This document shows, piece by piece, positions 17,535-26,357 of a stretch of DNA of 64,000 nt. The stretch is from Methyloceanibacter sp. wino2 (GTDB taxonomy: Bacteria > Pseudomonadota > Alphaproteobacteria > Rhizobiales > Methyloligellaceae), in contig NZ_CP028960.1 of assembly GCF_003071365.1 (NCBI RefSeq), positions 1,550,001 to 1,614,000 on the forward strand, written 5' to 3'. Made by a program: the position numbers and the translations under genes. Numbering within the stretch: the first letter of the stretch is position 1; each line of letters starts with the position of its first letter. Under the pieces are notes generated by a model, which was not told the DNA's origin, searched no databases, and saw only the letters and a program-made list of their open reading frames with translations.

Positions 17535-18420
17535 CCGGTCCGTAGCCAAGCGAACGCGTTACCTCTTCGATGAACGCACGATTTGCGGAAAGTGCCGTGG
17601 CGGCGCTCTCGCGGCGGCCAAAGACGGCGGCCAGTTCCGGCGGCAGGCCGCGCTGAGCCGAGATGACACCGACATAGCGCAACACTTCGTCGTCATCCTC
17701 GATCAGGAGGGCGCCGCCGCTATCGCCGGGTAGGACATTCTCATCCAGACACCATAGCGTCTCATGCAAGCCTGCCTCTCGGTCGAGCCGGCTCTTGAAG
17801 CACTCGGCTGCGTCTTTGATCTTCACCGGCCGATAGCGGCGTATCCCCGCATTGCTGCAGTCCTCGGCCGTTGCGCAAGTCAGCCCTCCATACGCCACAA
17901 GGAGGCCCCGGCGTCCGGGCCCCGTCGTCGCGGGACGTGGCAACGAAGACCCCATCGCGTCCGCCTTGCCGAGCGGCAGTTCGACATCGATCGGCGCCGC
18001 CGTCACAAGGATTGCCATGTCATGGGGAAGGCGGGCGGTTCTCCATTGGCTCGTGTCGTTCTCGCGCCACTCTGGAGCGACGTTGACGGCTTCCACGGCG
18101 TACGATCGCATGCGCCCCTGCTTGAACACGTGCACGAACAGCTCGTCCGGCTGCAAATAGGAGTCGACATAGATGCGCTTGCCCCATGCCTTCGCCACAT
18201 GCTGCACGCAGTGCGCCGAGGTTACGACGACGCGGGGATAGAGCACCGTGCCCGAGCAGATCATACGGCCGCGCTGGGCGATCTCCACGACGAAGGGATA
18301 GCGCTCATCGCGATCCTCGATGCCATTGGGAAGAGCGCGGGCCGAAGCCCCCGGAAGAGTGACCGCAATCAGGATGGCCAGCCAAAGCGCGATGTCGAGG
18401 AAGCGTGTCGGGCGCGGCAT
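17518..18420 (-). CDS. Secreted trypsin-like serine protease at the end of the mxa operon
   Basis: A 300-residue chymotrypsin-fold (S1) protease with a signal peptide ('IALWLAILIAVTLPGASA'). The triad is visible: H70 in 'VVVTSAHC', D134 in 'HDMAIL' and S234 in 'PGDSGGALL'. Six cysteines in the mature part fit periplasmic disulfides. It follows the propeller gene by 12 bases on the same strand and so belongs to the mxa operon. By position it could correspond to mxaH or another late mxa gene of Methylobacterium, which I cannot confirm. Processing or quality control of periplasmic quinoproteins is a possible role. Confidence 0.85.
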   Translation of the reverse strand: MPRPTRFLDIALWLAILIAVTLPGASARALPNGIEDRDERYPFVVEIAQRGRMICSGTVLYPRVVVTSAHCVQHVAKAWGKRIYVDSYLQPDELFVHVFKQGRMRSYAVEAVNVAPEWRENDTSQWRTARLPHDMAILVTAAPIDVELPLGKADAMGSSLPRPATTGPGRRGLLVAYGGLTCATAEDCSNAGIRRYRPVKIKDAAECFKSRLDREAGLHETLWCLDENVLPGDSGGALLIEDDDEVLRYVGVISAQRGLPPELAAVFGRRESAATALSANRAFIEEVTRSLGYGPASSDP

Positions 18421-18432
18421 CGCGAGCGCCCT

Positions 18433-19407
18433 CTACTCGGACGCCGCGATGGCGAGACCGCGAATTCCTTCGCCCACGGCGATGCGCTTCAGCTCTTTTC
18501 CAGACTTGCCGTCGAGCACCGAGATGTCGCCCGACATCCAATTGACTACATACAGGCGCCCGCCATCGGGGAGCATGCCCATGCTCTCGGGATACTTTCC
18601 GACCTTGGTGCGCTGAACGGGATCGAGCGAGGCGGCATCCAGAACCTTCACGGTGCCCGACTGCTGGTTCGCCACGAACACAAGCGCACCGTCCGGCGAG
18701 ACCGCAACGCCATACGGCATGGCGCCGGTCCGCACGGTCCCCAGCGTCTTCAGGGAAGCAGCATCCAAGACCGACACGTCGCCGCTTCGGACGTTGGCCA
18801 CGTAAAGGCGCTCGCCTGTGGGCGAGACTGTCAGCGCGAACGGCGCCTTACCGACCTTGACCGTGCCCGCGACCTTCAATGTGTCCGTATCGATCGCGGT
18901 GACGGAATCGTCCTCTCTGTTCGCCACAAAGACACGCTTGAGCTGCGGGGCGAATGCCACGTGCGCGGGCGCGCGGCCGACCTTTATCTCCGCGAACACC
19001 TTGCCCGTCGCATCGTCGACGACCGACACGATGTTCCTGTTCCAGTCACTGACGAAGAGGCGCCCGTCGTCGGAGGCGGCTATCCCGAACGGCGTACCGG
19101 CGATGCTGATGGTGCGGGGTGCGTCCAGTGCGTTGGGATCCAGGACGTCGATCCGGCCGATCTCGGGATAGGTGACATAGAGTGTGCGCCCGTTCGGCGC
19201 GGCGGCGATGATGGCCGGCCCCGGTGCGACCGAGATCGTTTCGACCGTCTCGTCGGTCGCCGTGTCGATCACCACCACGCGGCCCGCCTCTTGATTGGTG
19301 ACATAGAGGCGCGGCGCGGCTGCAGCGCCGTTCGCCACACACAGGGCGGCGAAGAGCGCCGCAAAAATTCCGGCTGCGGCGGCGATGCGTTGCCGCGCCC
19401 CGGCCAC
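18433..19407 (-). CDS. Periplasmic YVTN-type beta-propeller protein of the mxa operon
   Basis: A 324-residue exported protein with a signal peptide ('IAAAAGIFAALFAALCVANGAAAA') followed by YVTN blades such as 'APRLYVTNQEAGRVVVIDTATDETVETISV' and 'GERLYVANVRSGDVSVLDAASLKTLGTV'. The start is taken as GTG at 19407, two bases after the mxaD stop and behind GGAGGAATAGAG; longer readings run into mxaD and lack a plausible N-terminus. By position after mxaD it may be the counterpart of mxaE in the Methylobacterium order, which is inference. It is a paralogue of the propeller at the end of the xoxF operon (8617-9597). Confidence 0.82.
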   Translation of the reverse strand: MAGARQRIAAAAGIFAALFAALCVANGAAAAPRLYVTNQEAGRVVVIDTATDETVETISVAPGPAIIAAAPNGRTLYVTYPEIGRIDVLDPNALDAPRTISIAGTPFGIAASDDGRLFVSDWNRNIVSVVDDATGKVFAEIKVGRAPAHVAFAPQLKRVFVANREDDSVTAIDTDTLKVAGTVKVGKAPFALTVSPTGERLYVANVRSGDVSVLDAASLKTLGTVRTGAMPYGVAVSPDGALVFVANQQSGTVKVLDAASLDPVQRTKVGKYPESMGMLPDGGRLYVVNWMSGDISVLDGKSGKELKRIAVGEGIRGLAIAASE

Positions 19408-19409
19408 CT

Positions 19410-19943
19410 CTATTCCTCCGCCTTCTTCTTCAGCTCGTCGAGTCCCGCCTTGTAGAACTTGGTGACGGCGGCGATCGCCGACGCATCGTTCTGTTCCTCC
19501 GAAGGGAAATTGCCGGTGTCGGCGCGATACAGACGCGCGTCCCATGTCACTTCGCTGCCGCCGTCTGCGCCCGGCTTTACGGCCAGCGTGGCGGAGTAGA
19601 AGCTCACGGGGAACGCTTCGATGTCGGGCGTATCGAGGCGGTAGGAGTACGACATCTCCTCCTCGACATATTCATCGAGACTGTCTTTGAGCTGGCCACC
19701 CTCACGGAGAACGACCGTTCGTTCCGCACCCGCCTCGTTGCCGCCCGTTCCCGAGCTCGTCTCGACGAGCGGATTCCACGACACGAGGCCGTCGAAGTTT
19801 TTGACCAGCTCCCACACCTTCGCGGGCGGAGCCGCAATCGCGATGCTCTCTTCGACCTTCTGTGGCGTCGGGCCATGCGCTGCTGCGGACGCAGCGCCGA
19901 GCAGAAGGAAGACGTGCAACATGGCTATTCTAAACAACGTCAT
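19410..19943 (-). CDS. mxaD: MxaD, periplasmic SRPBCC-fold protein
   Basis: A 177-residue protein with a signal peptide ('MLHVFLLLGAASAAAHG') and a START/polyketide cyclase-like fold: 'KVEESIAIAAPPAKVWELVKNFDGLVSWNPLV' is the typical SRPBCC beginning. In methylotrophs MxaD is reported to aid interaction of methanol dehydrogenase with cytochrome cL. Its start overlaps the mxaL stop (ATGA at 19940-19943), the last of six consecutive 4-base overlaps in this operon. Confidence 0.9.
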   Translation of the reverse strand: MTLFRIAMLHVFLLLGAASAAAHGPTPQKVEESIAIAAPPAKVWELVKNFDGLVSWNPLVETSSGTGGNEAGAERTVVLREGGQLKDSLDEYVEEEMSYSYRLDTPDIEAFPVSFYSATLAVKPGADGGSEVTWDARLYRADTGNFPSEEQNDASAIAAVTKFYKAGLDELKKKAEE

Positions 19944-20950
19944 GGATAAACCTCATTCAGGGTTGGTTTTGAGTGTGGGCGGCGGCGTGCGATGCGCTCC
20001 CGCAGCGGCAGGACGCCGTAAAGAATGACGAGAAGAAGCAGCGCCAGGCCGGCGGGATAGGCGCGAACGTCCATCGCGACGCGCACCTCTCGGCCCGGTG
20101 CGACCCGTTCGAGGTCCTTAACCAGCGCCCCTGTGCTTCCCAGATGCGCGTAACCCAGCCCTGTCACAGCGGCGATCGCTTCTAGGTGCTCCTCTTTTAC
20201 TGAGCTCATGTGATTGTTGTTATCGACGGGGAAATCGCCGAAGGGCGCCTGACGCGGATGCCAGCCCGGACGGCTGGACGCATCGGGGGGCGGCGGCCCG
20301 AAGCGGTTTTCCTGCAGCACGTCATACGGCCCCAGGTTGCCGACCTCGCGTCCCGAGTCGTCATATTTCAGCAAGGGGACCAACGTCTTTCCGCCAACGC
20401 CGACGATCAGACCGGGCACCTCTCCCGGCTTGCCCTCGAAGGGTGGGAGCCCCGTCCAGGGGAGCGGCGGCGCTTCATGGCCGTCCGTGAAGAACAGCAC
20501 CGCGTCGTCGAATGTCTTGGCGACGGCTAAGGCGTCGTAGACGCCGAGCGCCACGTAGCTGTCGCCCTCCCATCCCATGCGCCAGTCAAGCGCATCGATC
20601 GCGGAATCGAGACTGGAGAAGTTTTCGCAGACCTCAATCGGCTCGAACAAGACAAAGATGCGGCGCGCCGTGAAGATGCCCAGCCCAAGCTTGCTTTGAC
20701 ACGGCAGCTCAGCGATGAGGCCTTCCAATCGATCCTTGACGAAATCGAGCCTGCTGACCGGTTGCCCGTTCAGAACCCCATCGCGGGCATTCATGCTTGC
20801 GGTCACATCGACGAATGCCATCACGTCATAGGCTTTTCGCGTCAACGTCACGCGCGGCAGGACCAAGGCGACGACGACCAGAAGCATCGCGGCGGCGAGC
20901 AGCCAGAAGCGATGCTCGTGGACAGCGTAGGGTAGCGGGACGCGGCTCAT
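19940..20950 (-). CDS. mxaL: MxaL, membrane-anchored von Willebrand A protein
   Basis: A 336-residue protein with an N-terminal membrane segment ('FWLLAAAMLLVVVALVLPRV'), a VWA domain containing the metal-ion site 'FVDVTASMNARDG' and a C-terminal membrane helix ('LALLLLVILYGVLPL'). In Methylobacterium mxaA, mxaK and mxaL are needed to insert Ca into methanol dehydrogenase. The ATG at 20950 is chosen because it forms an ATGA overlap with mxaK. The mature domain is likely exposed in the periplasm. Confidence 0.9.
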   Translation of the reverse strand: MSRVPLPYAVHEHRFWLLAAAMLLVVVALVLPRVTLTRKAYDVMAFVDVTASMNARDGVLNGQPVSRLDFVKDRLEGLIAELPCQSKLGLGIFTARRIFVLFEPIEVCENFSSLDSAIDALDWRMGWEGDSYVALGVYDALAVAKTFDDAVLFFTDGHEAPPLPWTGLPPFEGKPGEVPGLIVGVGGKTLVPLLKYDDSGREVGNLGPYDVLQENRFGPPPPDASSRPGWHPRQAPFGDFPVDNNNHMSSVKEEHLEAIAAVTGLGYAHLGSTGALVKDLERVAPGREVRVAMDVRAYPAGLALLLLVILYGVLPLRERIARRRPHSKPTLNEVYP

Positions 20951-21564
20951 GGCTCTCCCCGTGGAACTCCCGGCAAGTCGCTCCAAAGGTCCTTGCGCGG
21001 CTCCTGCTGCATCGGCTCCTCGGTCTGCACGATTGTCGGCAGATCCCGCACAAGCCGAGCGGCGACATCCAGATTGTATTTCACGTCCCAGGCGCCGGGA
21101 TCGAGGCGGAGCGCCTGCTCGTAGTCGGCCTTGGCGAGATTGACGAGCGAGGTCGCCTTGTCGAACTTGCCCTGTTCGATCGCGGCGAAGGTCGTCCTGA
21201 GGCGCGCATTGCCGTCGTCGTACAGCATCGCGACGCGCGTCTCGTCGTCGGCGCGGAAATTCGCCTGATCGAGCAGGACCTGCGCCTCGCCAACCCTATC
21301 GCGCTGGAGGAGATAGTAGGCGCGCGCGAACAGCACCGGCGGCGACGCGGTGTCGGGACGAATTTCGACATTCTGCCCGGTAGCCAGCGCGGCGATCGTG
21401 CGGTTGTCGTTCCAGGCCTTGTACCAATTCCACCCCGACGAGATCGCGAGCGCGAGGCCAGTGGCAAGCAGAAGCCACACGAAGACGATGCGCGCGGCAT
21501 GGATTGCGCCGAGAGCGCCGCGCAGAAGCCCCCGTGTACGAACTGAGTGCCGGGCGGCCGTCAT
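20947..21564 (-). CDS. mxaK: MxaK, TPR-like membrane protein of methanol dehydrogenase maturation
   Basis: A 205-residue protein with one N-terminal membrane helix ('IVFVWLLLATGLALAISSGW') and a periplasmic helical region resembling tetratricopeptide units ('NLAKADYEQALRLDPGAWDVKYNLDVAARLV'). Family role is in Ca insertion into MxaFI together with MxaA and MxaL. It overlaps mxaC and mxaL by 4 bases on each side. Identification rests on operon position between the two VWA genes mxaC and mxaL plus this architecture. Confidence 0.88.
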   Translation of the reverse strand: MTAARHSVRTRGLLRGALGAIHAARIVFVWLLLATGLALAISSGWNWYKAWNDNRTIAALATGQNVEIRPDTASPPVLFARAYYLLQRDRVGEAQVLLDQANFRADDETRVAMLYDDGNARLRTTFAAIEQGKFDKATSLVNLAKADYEQALRLDPGAWDVKYNLDVAARLVRDLPTIVQTEEPMQQEPRKDLWSDLPGVPRGEP

Positions 21565-23327
21565 TGGGCTTGCTCCGGCAGGCCGGTCGCGCTGTCGAGC
21601 CCCTTCAGTCCGCTCAGCGTGGCGCCATCGAGATCGGCATTGGAGAAGTCGGCACCGGCGACATTGGCTCCATCGAGCTTGGCGCCGGACATCTTCGCCC
21701 AGTTGAACCGCGTATCCACCAAGGTGGCGTCGCGGAGATCGGCAAAAGTGAGAACGACATGGACGAGGTTCGAACGCGTGAGGTCGGCGCCCTCGAGGCT
21801 CGCCCCGGCCATGTCGAGACGCACCGGAACCATGCCTTGATTGGCGGGGTCAGCACCGAGATCGGCGTCCACCATCTTGACCTTGTTCAAGCGCGCCTTG
21901 ACCAACTGGCCGATGATCCGGGTCTTGGACAGATTGGCGCCCGTGAGATCCGAACCGTTCATGACGATGGCGAACATGCTCGCGCCTTCGAAGTTGGCGC
22001 CCGAGAAGTCCGCCTCGTTGGCGACCATCCGGTTGAGATTGGCGCCCGCGAAATTTGCGCCTTGCACCATGGAGCCACTCAAGTTTGCTGCGAACAGATC
22101 GGCCCTTTTGAAATCGATGCCGGAAAGATCGAGCCCGGTGAGATCGCGCCGCGACAGATCGGGCCGGTCCTCGCCAAAGGCTTCGAGAACCGCGAGGAGC
22201 TGCTCACGCGTGACTTCCGCGCCCCGTGCCGGGTCACTCGGTGCGCTCGCAACCGCTAGAGCGCAGAGCACAAGACCAAGACTCGCGTGACCGACACGGC
22301 CCACCCGTGCCCCTGGCTGCGAAACTCTGACCTCGGCCAGCTTGGCCAGCACGAGAAGAAACAGAGCACCGAGGGCTATGCTGTAGGCGAGTGCCGACAG
22401 GTCCTTTTGCGGAATGCGCTCGTGATAGCGCATGGGGCGCCGCTCGAGCTTGTCGATCGTGGCGATCGCCTCTCCGACGGCGGATGGGTTTTCCACCTCG
22501 AAAGCCCGGTATGGAATCTTGAGGTTCTCGAAGAACAGATTGAGATGACGCTCCGGCATGGCCCGAGGCGTATCGGGCTTGTCCGGATCGGGCGCCTCGA
22601 AGATGCCACGCGAGCCTTCCGTACGCAGGAAGATCCAATACAGGTTGACCGGCCGCTTCAAAAAGGCCGCCTCGAGCTTTTGCTGCATCTTGCGGTCGAT
22701 GACGGCGGCGCCATCCGAGACCAGCACGATGGCGCGGTTCGCAACGCCCCCGGCCATGTCATCGACGGACACGATATCCGCATCGTGCATGGACTGCGCC
22801 ATGGCGAGCCCCTTGCCGACATTGGTGAGCGCGAGGCCCGGCTGCACGATGGCGTCGATGGCGGCAAGCGTTGCGTCCTTGTGATCCGACAGCGGCAAGA
22901 CGAACATCGGCGCCGTCGAGAAGGCCGTGACGCCGAATCGGTCGTGCTCGCGGGTGGCGACGAACTGTTTCAAGAAGCGCCGCGCCGCCGCCGATTTCGA
23001 TTCCTCGCCGCTGCGTGTCGGCGCCTGGCCGGCGAAAGTGTCGTTCATGCTCGCCGAACGATCGAAGAGCAGCACGATACTGGCGCCTTCGCCGGTTCGC
23101 TCGATGCTTTGGCCCTTGACGTGGAGCCCCGCCAGCCCGAGCTCGAGTGCGGCGATCGCGACAGCGCCGAGCACGCGCAAGGCCACATCGACGCCTTGCG
23201 AGAGCGGGTCCGGTTTGGCGGCCCGCAACGACGGATAGGGATCGGCCTCGCGCGCCGCAGCCAGGAGCGGCAGGAGTGCCAATGGGAGCAGCAACAGAAC
23301 CCACGGATGGCTGACGGCGAGATTCAT
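21561..23327 (-). CDS. mxaC: MxaC, VWA-domain protein with a C-terminal pentapeptide-repeat extension
   Basis: A 588-residue protein. The first 345 residues are a normal MxaC: N-terminal hydrophobic helices, a VWA domain with MIDAS 'DRSASM' (89-94) and a membrane helix 'ALAYSIALGALFLLVLAKLAEV'. Next comes a second hydrophobic segment ('ASLGLVLCALAVASAPSDPARG') that looks like a signal peptide, then from about 390 to 575 a run of pentapeptide repeats (A[DN]LxG type, for example 'ADFSNADLDGATLSG') forming a right-handed beta-helix. MxaC of other methylotrophs is, as I recall, about 350 residues, so this looks like a fusion with a formerly separate exported pentapeptide-repeat protein. MxaC is required for active methanol dehydrogenase. 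ATGA overlaps join it to mxaA and mxaK. Confidence 0.9.
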   Translation of the reverse strand: MNLAVSHPWVLLLLPLALLPLLAAAREADPYPSLRAAKPDPLSQGVDVALRVLGAVAIAALELGLAGLHVKGQSIERTGEGASIVLLFDRSASMNDTFAGQAPTRSGEESKSAAARRFLKQFVATREHDRFGVTAFSTAPMFVLPLSDHKDATLAAIDAIVQPGLALTNVGKGLAMAQSMHDADIVSVDDMAGGVANRAIVLVSDGAAVIDRKMQQKLEAAFLKRPVNLYWIFLRTEGSRGIFEAPDPDKPDTPRAMPERHLNLFFENLKIPYRAFEVENPSAVGEAIATIDKLERRPMRYHERIPQKDLSALAYSIALGALFLLVLAKLAEVRVSQPGARVGRVGHASLGLVLCALAVASAPSDPARGAEVTREQLLAVLEAFGEDRPDLSRRDLTGLDLSGIDFKRADLFAANLSGSMVQGANFAGANLNRMVANEADFSGANFEGASMFAIVMNGSDLTGANLSKTRIIGQLVKARLNKVKMVDADLGADPANQGMVPVRLDMAGASLEGADLTRSNLVHVVLTFADLRDATLVDTRFNWAKMSGAKLDGANVAGADFSNADLDGATLSGLKGLDSATGLPEQAQ

Positions 23328-24244
23328 GAGGCCCTCCGTTCCGCTGCACTGAGCTCCGCGCCCAGAGCCGCCATCGCCGGCAACGGCATGGACTTTTCGG
23401 CGCCGCTCACATCGTTTGCGAAGAAGGCCTGGCGCGACGCGGCAAAGAACCGATCGATCTCGCGCTCTTGAGCGCGAAACACCGCGTGGCTTTCCAGAAA
23501 TCCCCCGACATCTTCCGCGAGCACGCGGCGCCCGGCGGAGGCATCGAACGCCCGGTGGAGATCGAGAAGACCCTCGCGATAGGCCTCGTCATCGTTCAGG
23601 CGTGCGAGGAACCGCAACCGGCGGGAGGCGCGCGCGAAGGGCCGGTCGGGCCTTGCACGAAACGGCCACCACGCCCGATCGTAAGCCAGGAAGATCAGCG
23701 CCAGCCCTGCGAGCCCTAGCCCTATGCCGAACAGAATGCGGTCGCGGCGCGTGGACACCGCTTGCGGTTTGGCGTCTGGCCTCAGATAGCCTTCCGGCCC
23801 CTCCGCCGGCACCTCCGGGATGACTTCCCGCAGCGGGGCCATGACGAATTTGAAGGGCGGCACTTTGGCGACGGCGACGTCGTCGCCATCCTTGAAGCGA
23901 AGCTCGAATGCCGGCAGGTAGCGCTCGGCCGGCGACAGCGGCACGTAGAGCGTTTGATAGACGAGCTTGAGGCGGTAACGCGTCGCCCCGGTCTCCTCCC
24001 GCTCGGTCAGATCGACCGAACGAAGGTCGAGCCAATAGGCCAGACGGCCAGGCTTCGGTTGAGATGCCGCTTCGAGGACGTAGGGTTTGGCGACGTCAAC
24101 ATGCACTTCGCGCGTCAGCAGATCTCCGACGAAGTAACCGAAGCCGCGCGGCTCGACCGTGCTGACGGACAAGACAGGCGATGCGGGCTCGTCAGCCGCG
24201 AGTGCCGGCGTCGAGAGCAGCAGAGCGAGGACAAACGCGATCAT
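23324..24244 (-). CDS. mxaA: MxaA, membrane protein for calcium insertion into methanol dehydrogenase
   Basis: A 306-residue protein: signal peptide ('MIAFVLALLLSTPALA'), a periplasmic domain ('YWLDLRSVDLTEREETGATRYRLKLVYQTLYVPL'), one membrane helix at about 171-190 ('FGIGLGLAGLALIFLAYDRAWW') and a cytoplasmic helical tail. This matches the MxaA family, which acts with MxaK and MxaL in Ca loading of MxaFI. It overlaps both neighbours by 4 bases. Confidence 0.9.
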   Translation of the reverse strand: MIAFVLALLLSTPALAADEPASPVLSVSTVEPRGFGYFVGDLLTREVHVDVAKPYVLEAASQPKPGRLAYWLDLRSVDLTEREETGATRYRLKLVYQTLYVPLSPAERYLPAFELRFKDGDDVAVAKVPPFKFVMAPLREVIPEVPAEGPEGYLRPDAKPQAVSTRRDRILFGIGLGLAGLALIFLAYDRAWWPFRARPDRPFARASRRLRFLARLNDDEAYREGLLDLHRAFDASAGRRVLAEDVGGFLESHAVFRAQEREIDRFFAASRQAFFANDVSGAEKSMPLPAMAALGAELSAAERRAS

Positions 24245-25131
24245 CCCACTTCACCCATGAGATACGCGCCAAACCTGTCCCAATCGATCTTGCCGACAAT
24301 CTCGAATGGAGGACGGCCGTAACGCATGGCGAGCGAGCGCAAGCGCTTGGATCGCTCCGCATCGTCGGCGATGAGCGCCGCCCGCAAAGCGGGGCGCATC
24401 GCATACAGACGCCTGCGACCCGTCTCGAGATCGGCGAACGACACGAGGCCGTAGCGCGGCAGGTCCTCCAGCTCGCGTGGATCGCGTAGCACGATCGGAA
24501 TGACGTCGTGTCCGGCCAGGGCCTCGAAGATGGCTTCGATCGTGCCCTCCGGCATGAGGAAGTCGGAAATGAGAAACACCAACTTGCGGCGCCCGGCGAT
24601 GATTGCGGCGGCATCGACAAGACCCTCCGCGCTGTCGCCGAGTTCACCCTGTTCGGCCGGATCGAAGGCGCGCAGATTCGTCAGCATCTCCGCTTCAGCA
24701 CCCCGCGACGCGGTCGCCGGCCAGAAGCAAGTCGGAACGATGCGGCGGTTGGCGCCGATGAGGCCGAACGTATCGCCTATGCGCCGGGCTGACCCGGCCA
24801 GGGCCGCGCACAGGTCCGTGGCCACGTCGATGATGCGCGCCTGCCCGAGGAACCCCATCGAGGCGGACAAGTCCACGAGCGCATAAACGGTGATTGCGCT
24901 TCGCTGCGAAAACCGCTTGGCATAGAGGTTGCCGAACGGATCGCGCAGCGACACCCGCAGGTCGATCCGGCGCGGATCCCGGGCGCGAACGAGAAGTTCG
25001 TGATCTTTGAAGAGGCCGCCGGCGCCTTCCATCTTTCCTTGATGGGCGCCGATGCGAACGCCGGCCGCGCGCCAGGCCAGCCGGTAAGGCACGTCGATAG
25101 CTGAACTGGCTTCGTGAGAAGCCGTGCTCAT
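24241..25131 (-). CDS. mxaS: MxaS, DUF58 protein
   Basis: A 296-residue cytoplasmic protein of the DUF58 family with a degenerate VWA fold ('VYALVDLSASMGFLGQARIIDVATDLCAALAGSA' and 'FLISDFLMPEGTIEAIFEALAGHDVIPIVL'). DUF58 proteins are partners of MoxR-type ATPases, here the adjacent MxaR. The ATG at 25131 overlaps the mxaR stop in ATGA; longer upstream readings lie entirely inside mxaR and are discarded. Its exact role in methanol dehydrogenase assembly is unknown. Confidence 0.92.
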   Translation of the reverse strand: MSTASHEASSAIDVPYRLAWRAAGVRIGAHQGKMEGAGGLFKDHELLVRARDPRRIDLRVSLRDPFGNLYAKRFSQRSAITVYALVDLSASMGFLGQARIIDVATDLCAALAGSARRIGDTFGLIGANRRIVPTCFWPATASRGAEAEMLTNLRAFDPAEQGELGDSAEGLVDAAAIIAGRRKLVFLISDFLMPEGTIEAIFEALAGHDVIPIVLRDPRELEDLPRYGLVSFADLETGRRRLYAMRPALRAALIADDAERSKRLRSLAMRYGRPPFEIVGKIDWDRFGAYLMGEVG

Positions 25132-26186
25132 GGGGCCGGTACCTTCGCAAAGACCTCCGCGAACAACGCTTCGACCAGGGCCTCGCGGCGCAGCTCGTAG
25201 ATCGGATCGAGAAAGACGCGGTGCGACATGATCTCCGGGAACACGGATCGGATGTCCTCGGGGACCACCATGTCGCGTCCGTTGAGCCAAGCTTCGACAC
25301 GCGCGCCGCGCACGAGATAGGCAATGCCGCGTGGCGACGCGCCACCCTGAACGAGGCGGGACATGTCGACACCGCTGATCTCGATGCCGGCCGACACGGG
25401 ATCCCGAACGGCGGACCATAGATCGAGAGTGTATTTCTCGAGCGCCTCGCTGGTCTGGATTTGTGCCTGCACGCCGCGCGCCACATCGTTCAACAGGCTG
25501 TGGTCGAGGACATCCTCCGTGACCGATTGCACCAGCGCATCCGCATCGTAGAAGCGCCGGTCGAAGGCCAAGGCGCGGCGAATCTCGCGGTCCTTCGGTG
25601 TCTCCATGGAGATCTCCATGAAGAAGCGGTCGCGCGCGGCGGCGGGCAGTTCGAACGTCTCCTCACGCTCGATCCTGTTGCGGTCGGCGAAGATGAGGAG
25701 ATGCGGAAAGAAGTACTCGCGATTGAACGCGGTGACACTGCGCTCGGCCATGAGGCGCAGCAGCAATGAATGCACCTGAGGACGGGCGCGGTTGATCTCG
25801 TTGAAGAAGAAGACGGTGAGATCCTCGCCCTGGCGCAGGACGGGACCCGGCTCGACGCGAGGCCGTCCGTCCTCGTCGAGGTATGTGTGGTAAATCAGAT
25901 CGGCGGGCATGAGGTCGATCGTGCCCTCGACACGCTCGAAGGCTCCGCCGAGCGCGCGGGTCGCGGCCCGCAGCAACGTCGTCTTGCCGACGCCGACATC
26001 CCCTTCCAGCAGCACATGGCCACGCGCGAAGATCGCGATCGTCAGCAGACGAAGGACGCGGTCCTGTCCGATGACGGTGTTCCGCAGGACGCCTTCAAAC
26101 GCCAAGGCGCGGTCGCGCCAATTGGCAAGATCGATCGTTTGGTCCCGGCTGACGGAGTCCGCAGGCGACTCAGCAAGACCTGCCAT
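25128..26186 (-). CDS. mxaR: MxaR, MoxR-family AAA+ ATPase
   Basis: A 352-residue ATPase, the eponymous MoxR. Walker A is 'GDVGVGKTT', Walker B is 'VFFFNEINRA', and 'LIFADRNRIEREETFELPAAARDRFFMEI' contains the sensor 1 and arginine region. MoxR ATPases act as chaperones with VWA and DUF58 partners (here MxaS, MxaC and MxaL) to mature methanol dehydrogenase. The ATG at 26186 with GAGGGG 9-14 bases upstream is preferred to a TTG at 26225. It lies downstream of the mxaI terminator-like hairpin, so it may be expressed at a lower level than mxaFJGI. Confidence 0.93.
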   Translation of the reverse strand: MAGLAESPADSVSRDQTIDLANWRDRALAFEGVLRNTVIGQDRVLRLLTIAIFARGHVLLEGDVGVGKTTLLRAATRALGGAFERVEGTIDLMPADLIYHTYLDEDGRPRVEPGPVLRQGEDLTVFFFNEINRARPQVHSLLLRLMAERSVTAFNREYFFPHLLIFADRNRIEREETFELPAAARDRFFMEISMETPKDREIRRALAFDRRFYDADALVQSVTEDVLDHSLLNDVARGVQAQIQTSEALEKYTLDLWSAVRDPVSAGIEISGVDMSRLVQGGASPRGIAYLVRGARVEAWLNGRDMVVPEDIRSVFPEIMSHRVFLDPIYELRREALVEALFAEVFAKVPAP

Positions 26187-26263
26187 AGCAATGCCCCTCT
26201 CTTGCGCTGTGCCGCTTTCGCTCAAGCGCAGGCGCGCGGCACGACGTCCGAGTTGTCGAAGAC

Positions 26264-26293
26264 AAAAGGGGGTGCAGCCCTTGGCTGCACCCC
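26264..26293 (-). terminator. Intrinsic terminator or attenuator between mxaI and mxaR
   Basis: A perfect 11-base stem GGGGTGCAGCC (26269-26279) with GGCTGCACCCC (26283-26293) and a 3-base loop; on the minus strand it is followed by CTTTTGTC. It stands 64 bases after the mxaI stop and about 80 before mxaR. It separates the abundant structural genes (mxaFJGI) from the assembly genes. Confidence 0.8.
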
Positions 26294-26357
26294 GCCCCCG
26301 AAAAACAGTGATGGACGCCCTGTTCCGAGGGTTAGCTCTGGGAGAAGCAAGACAGAG

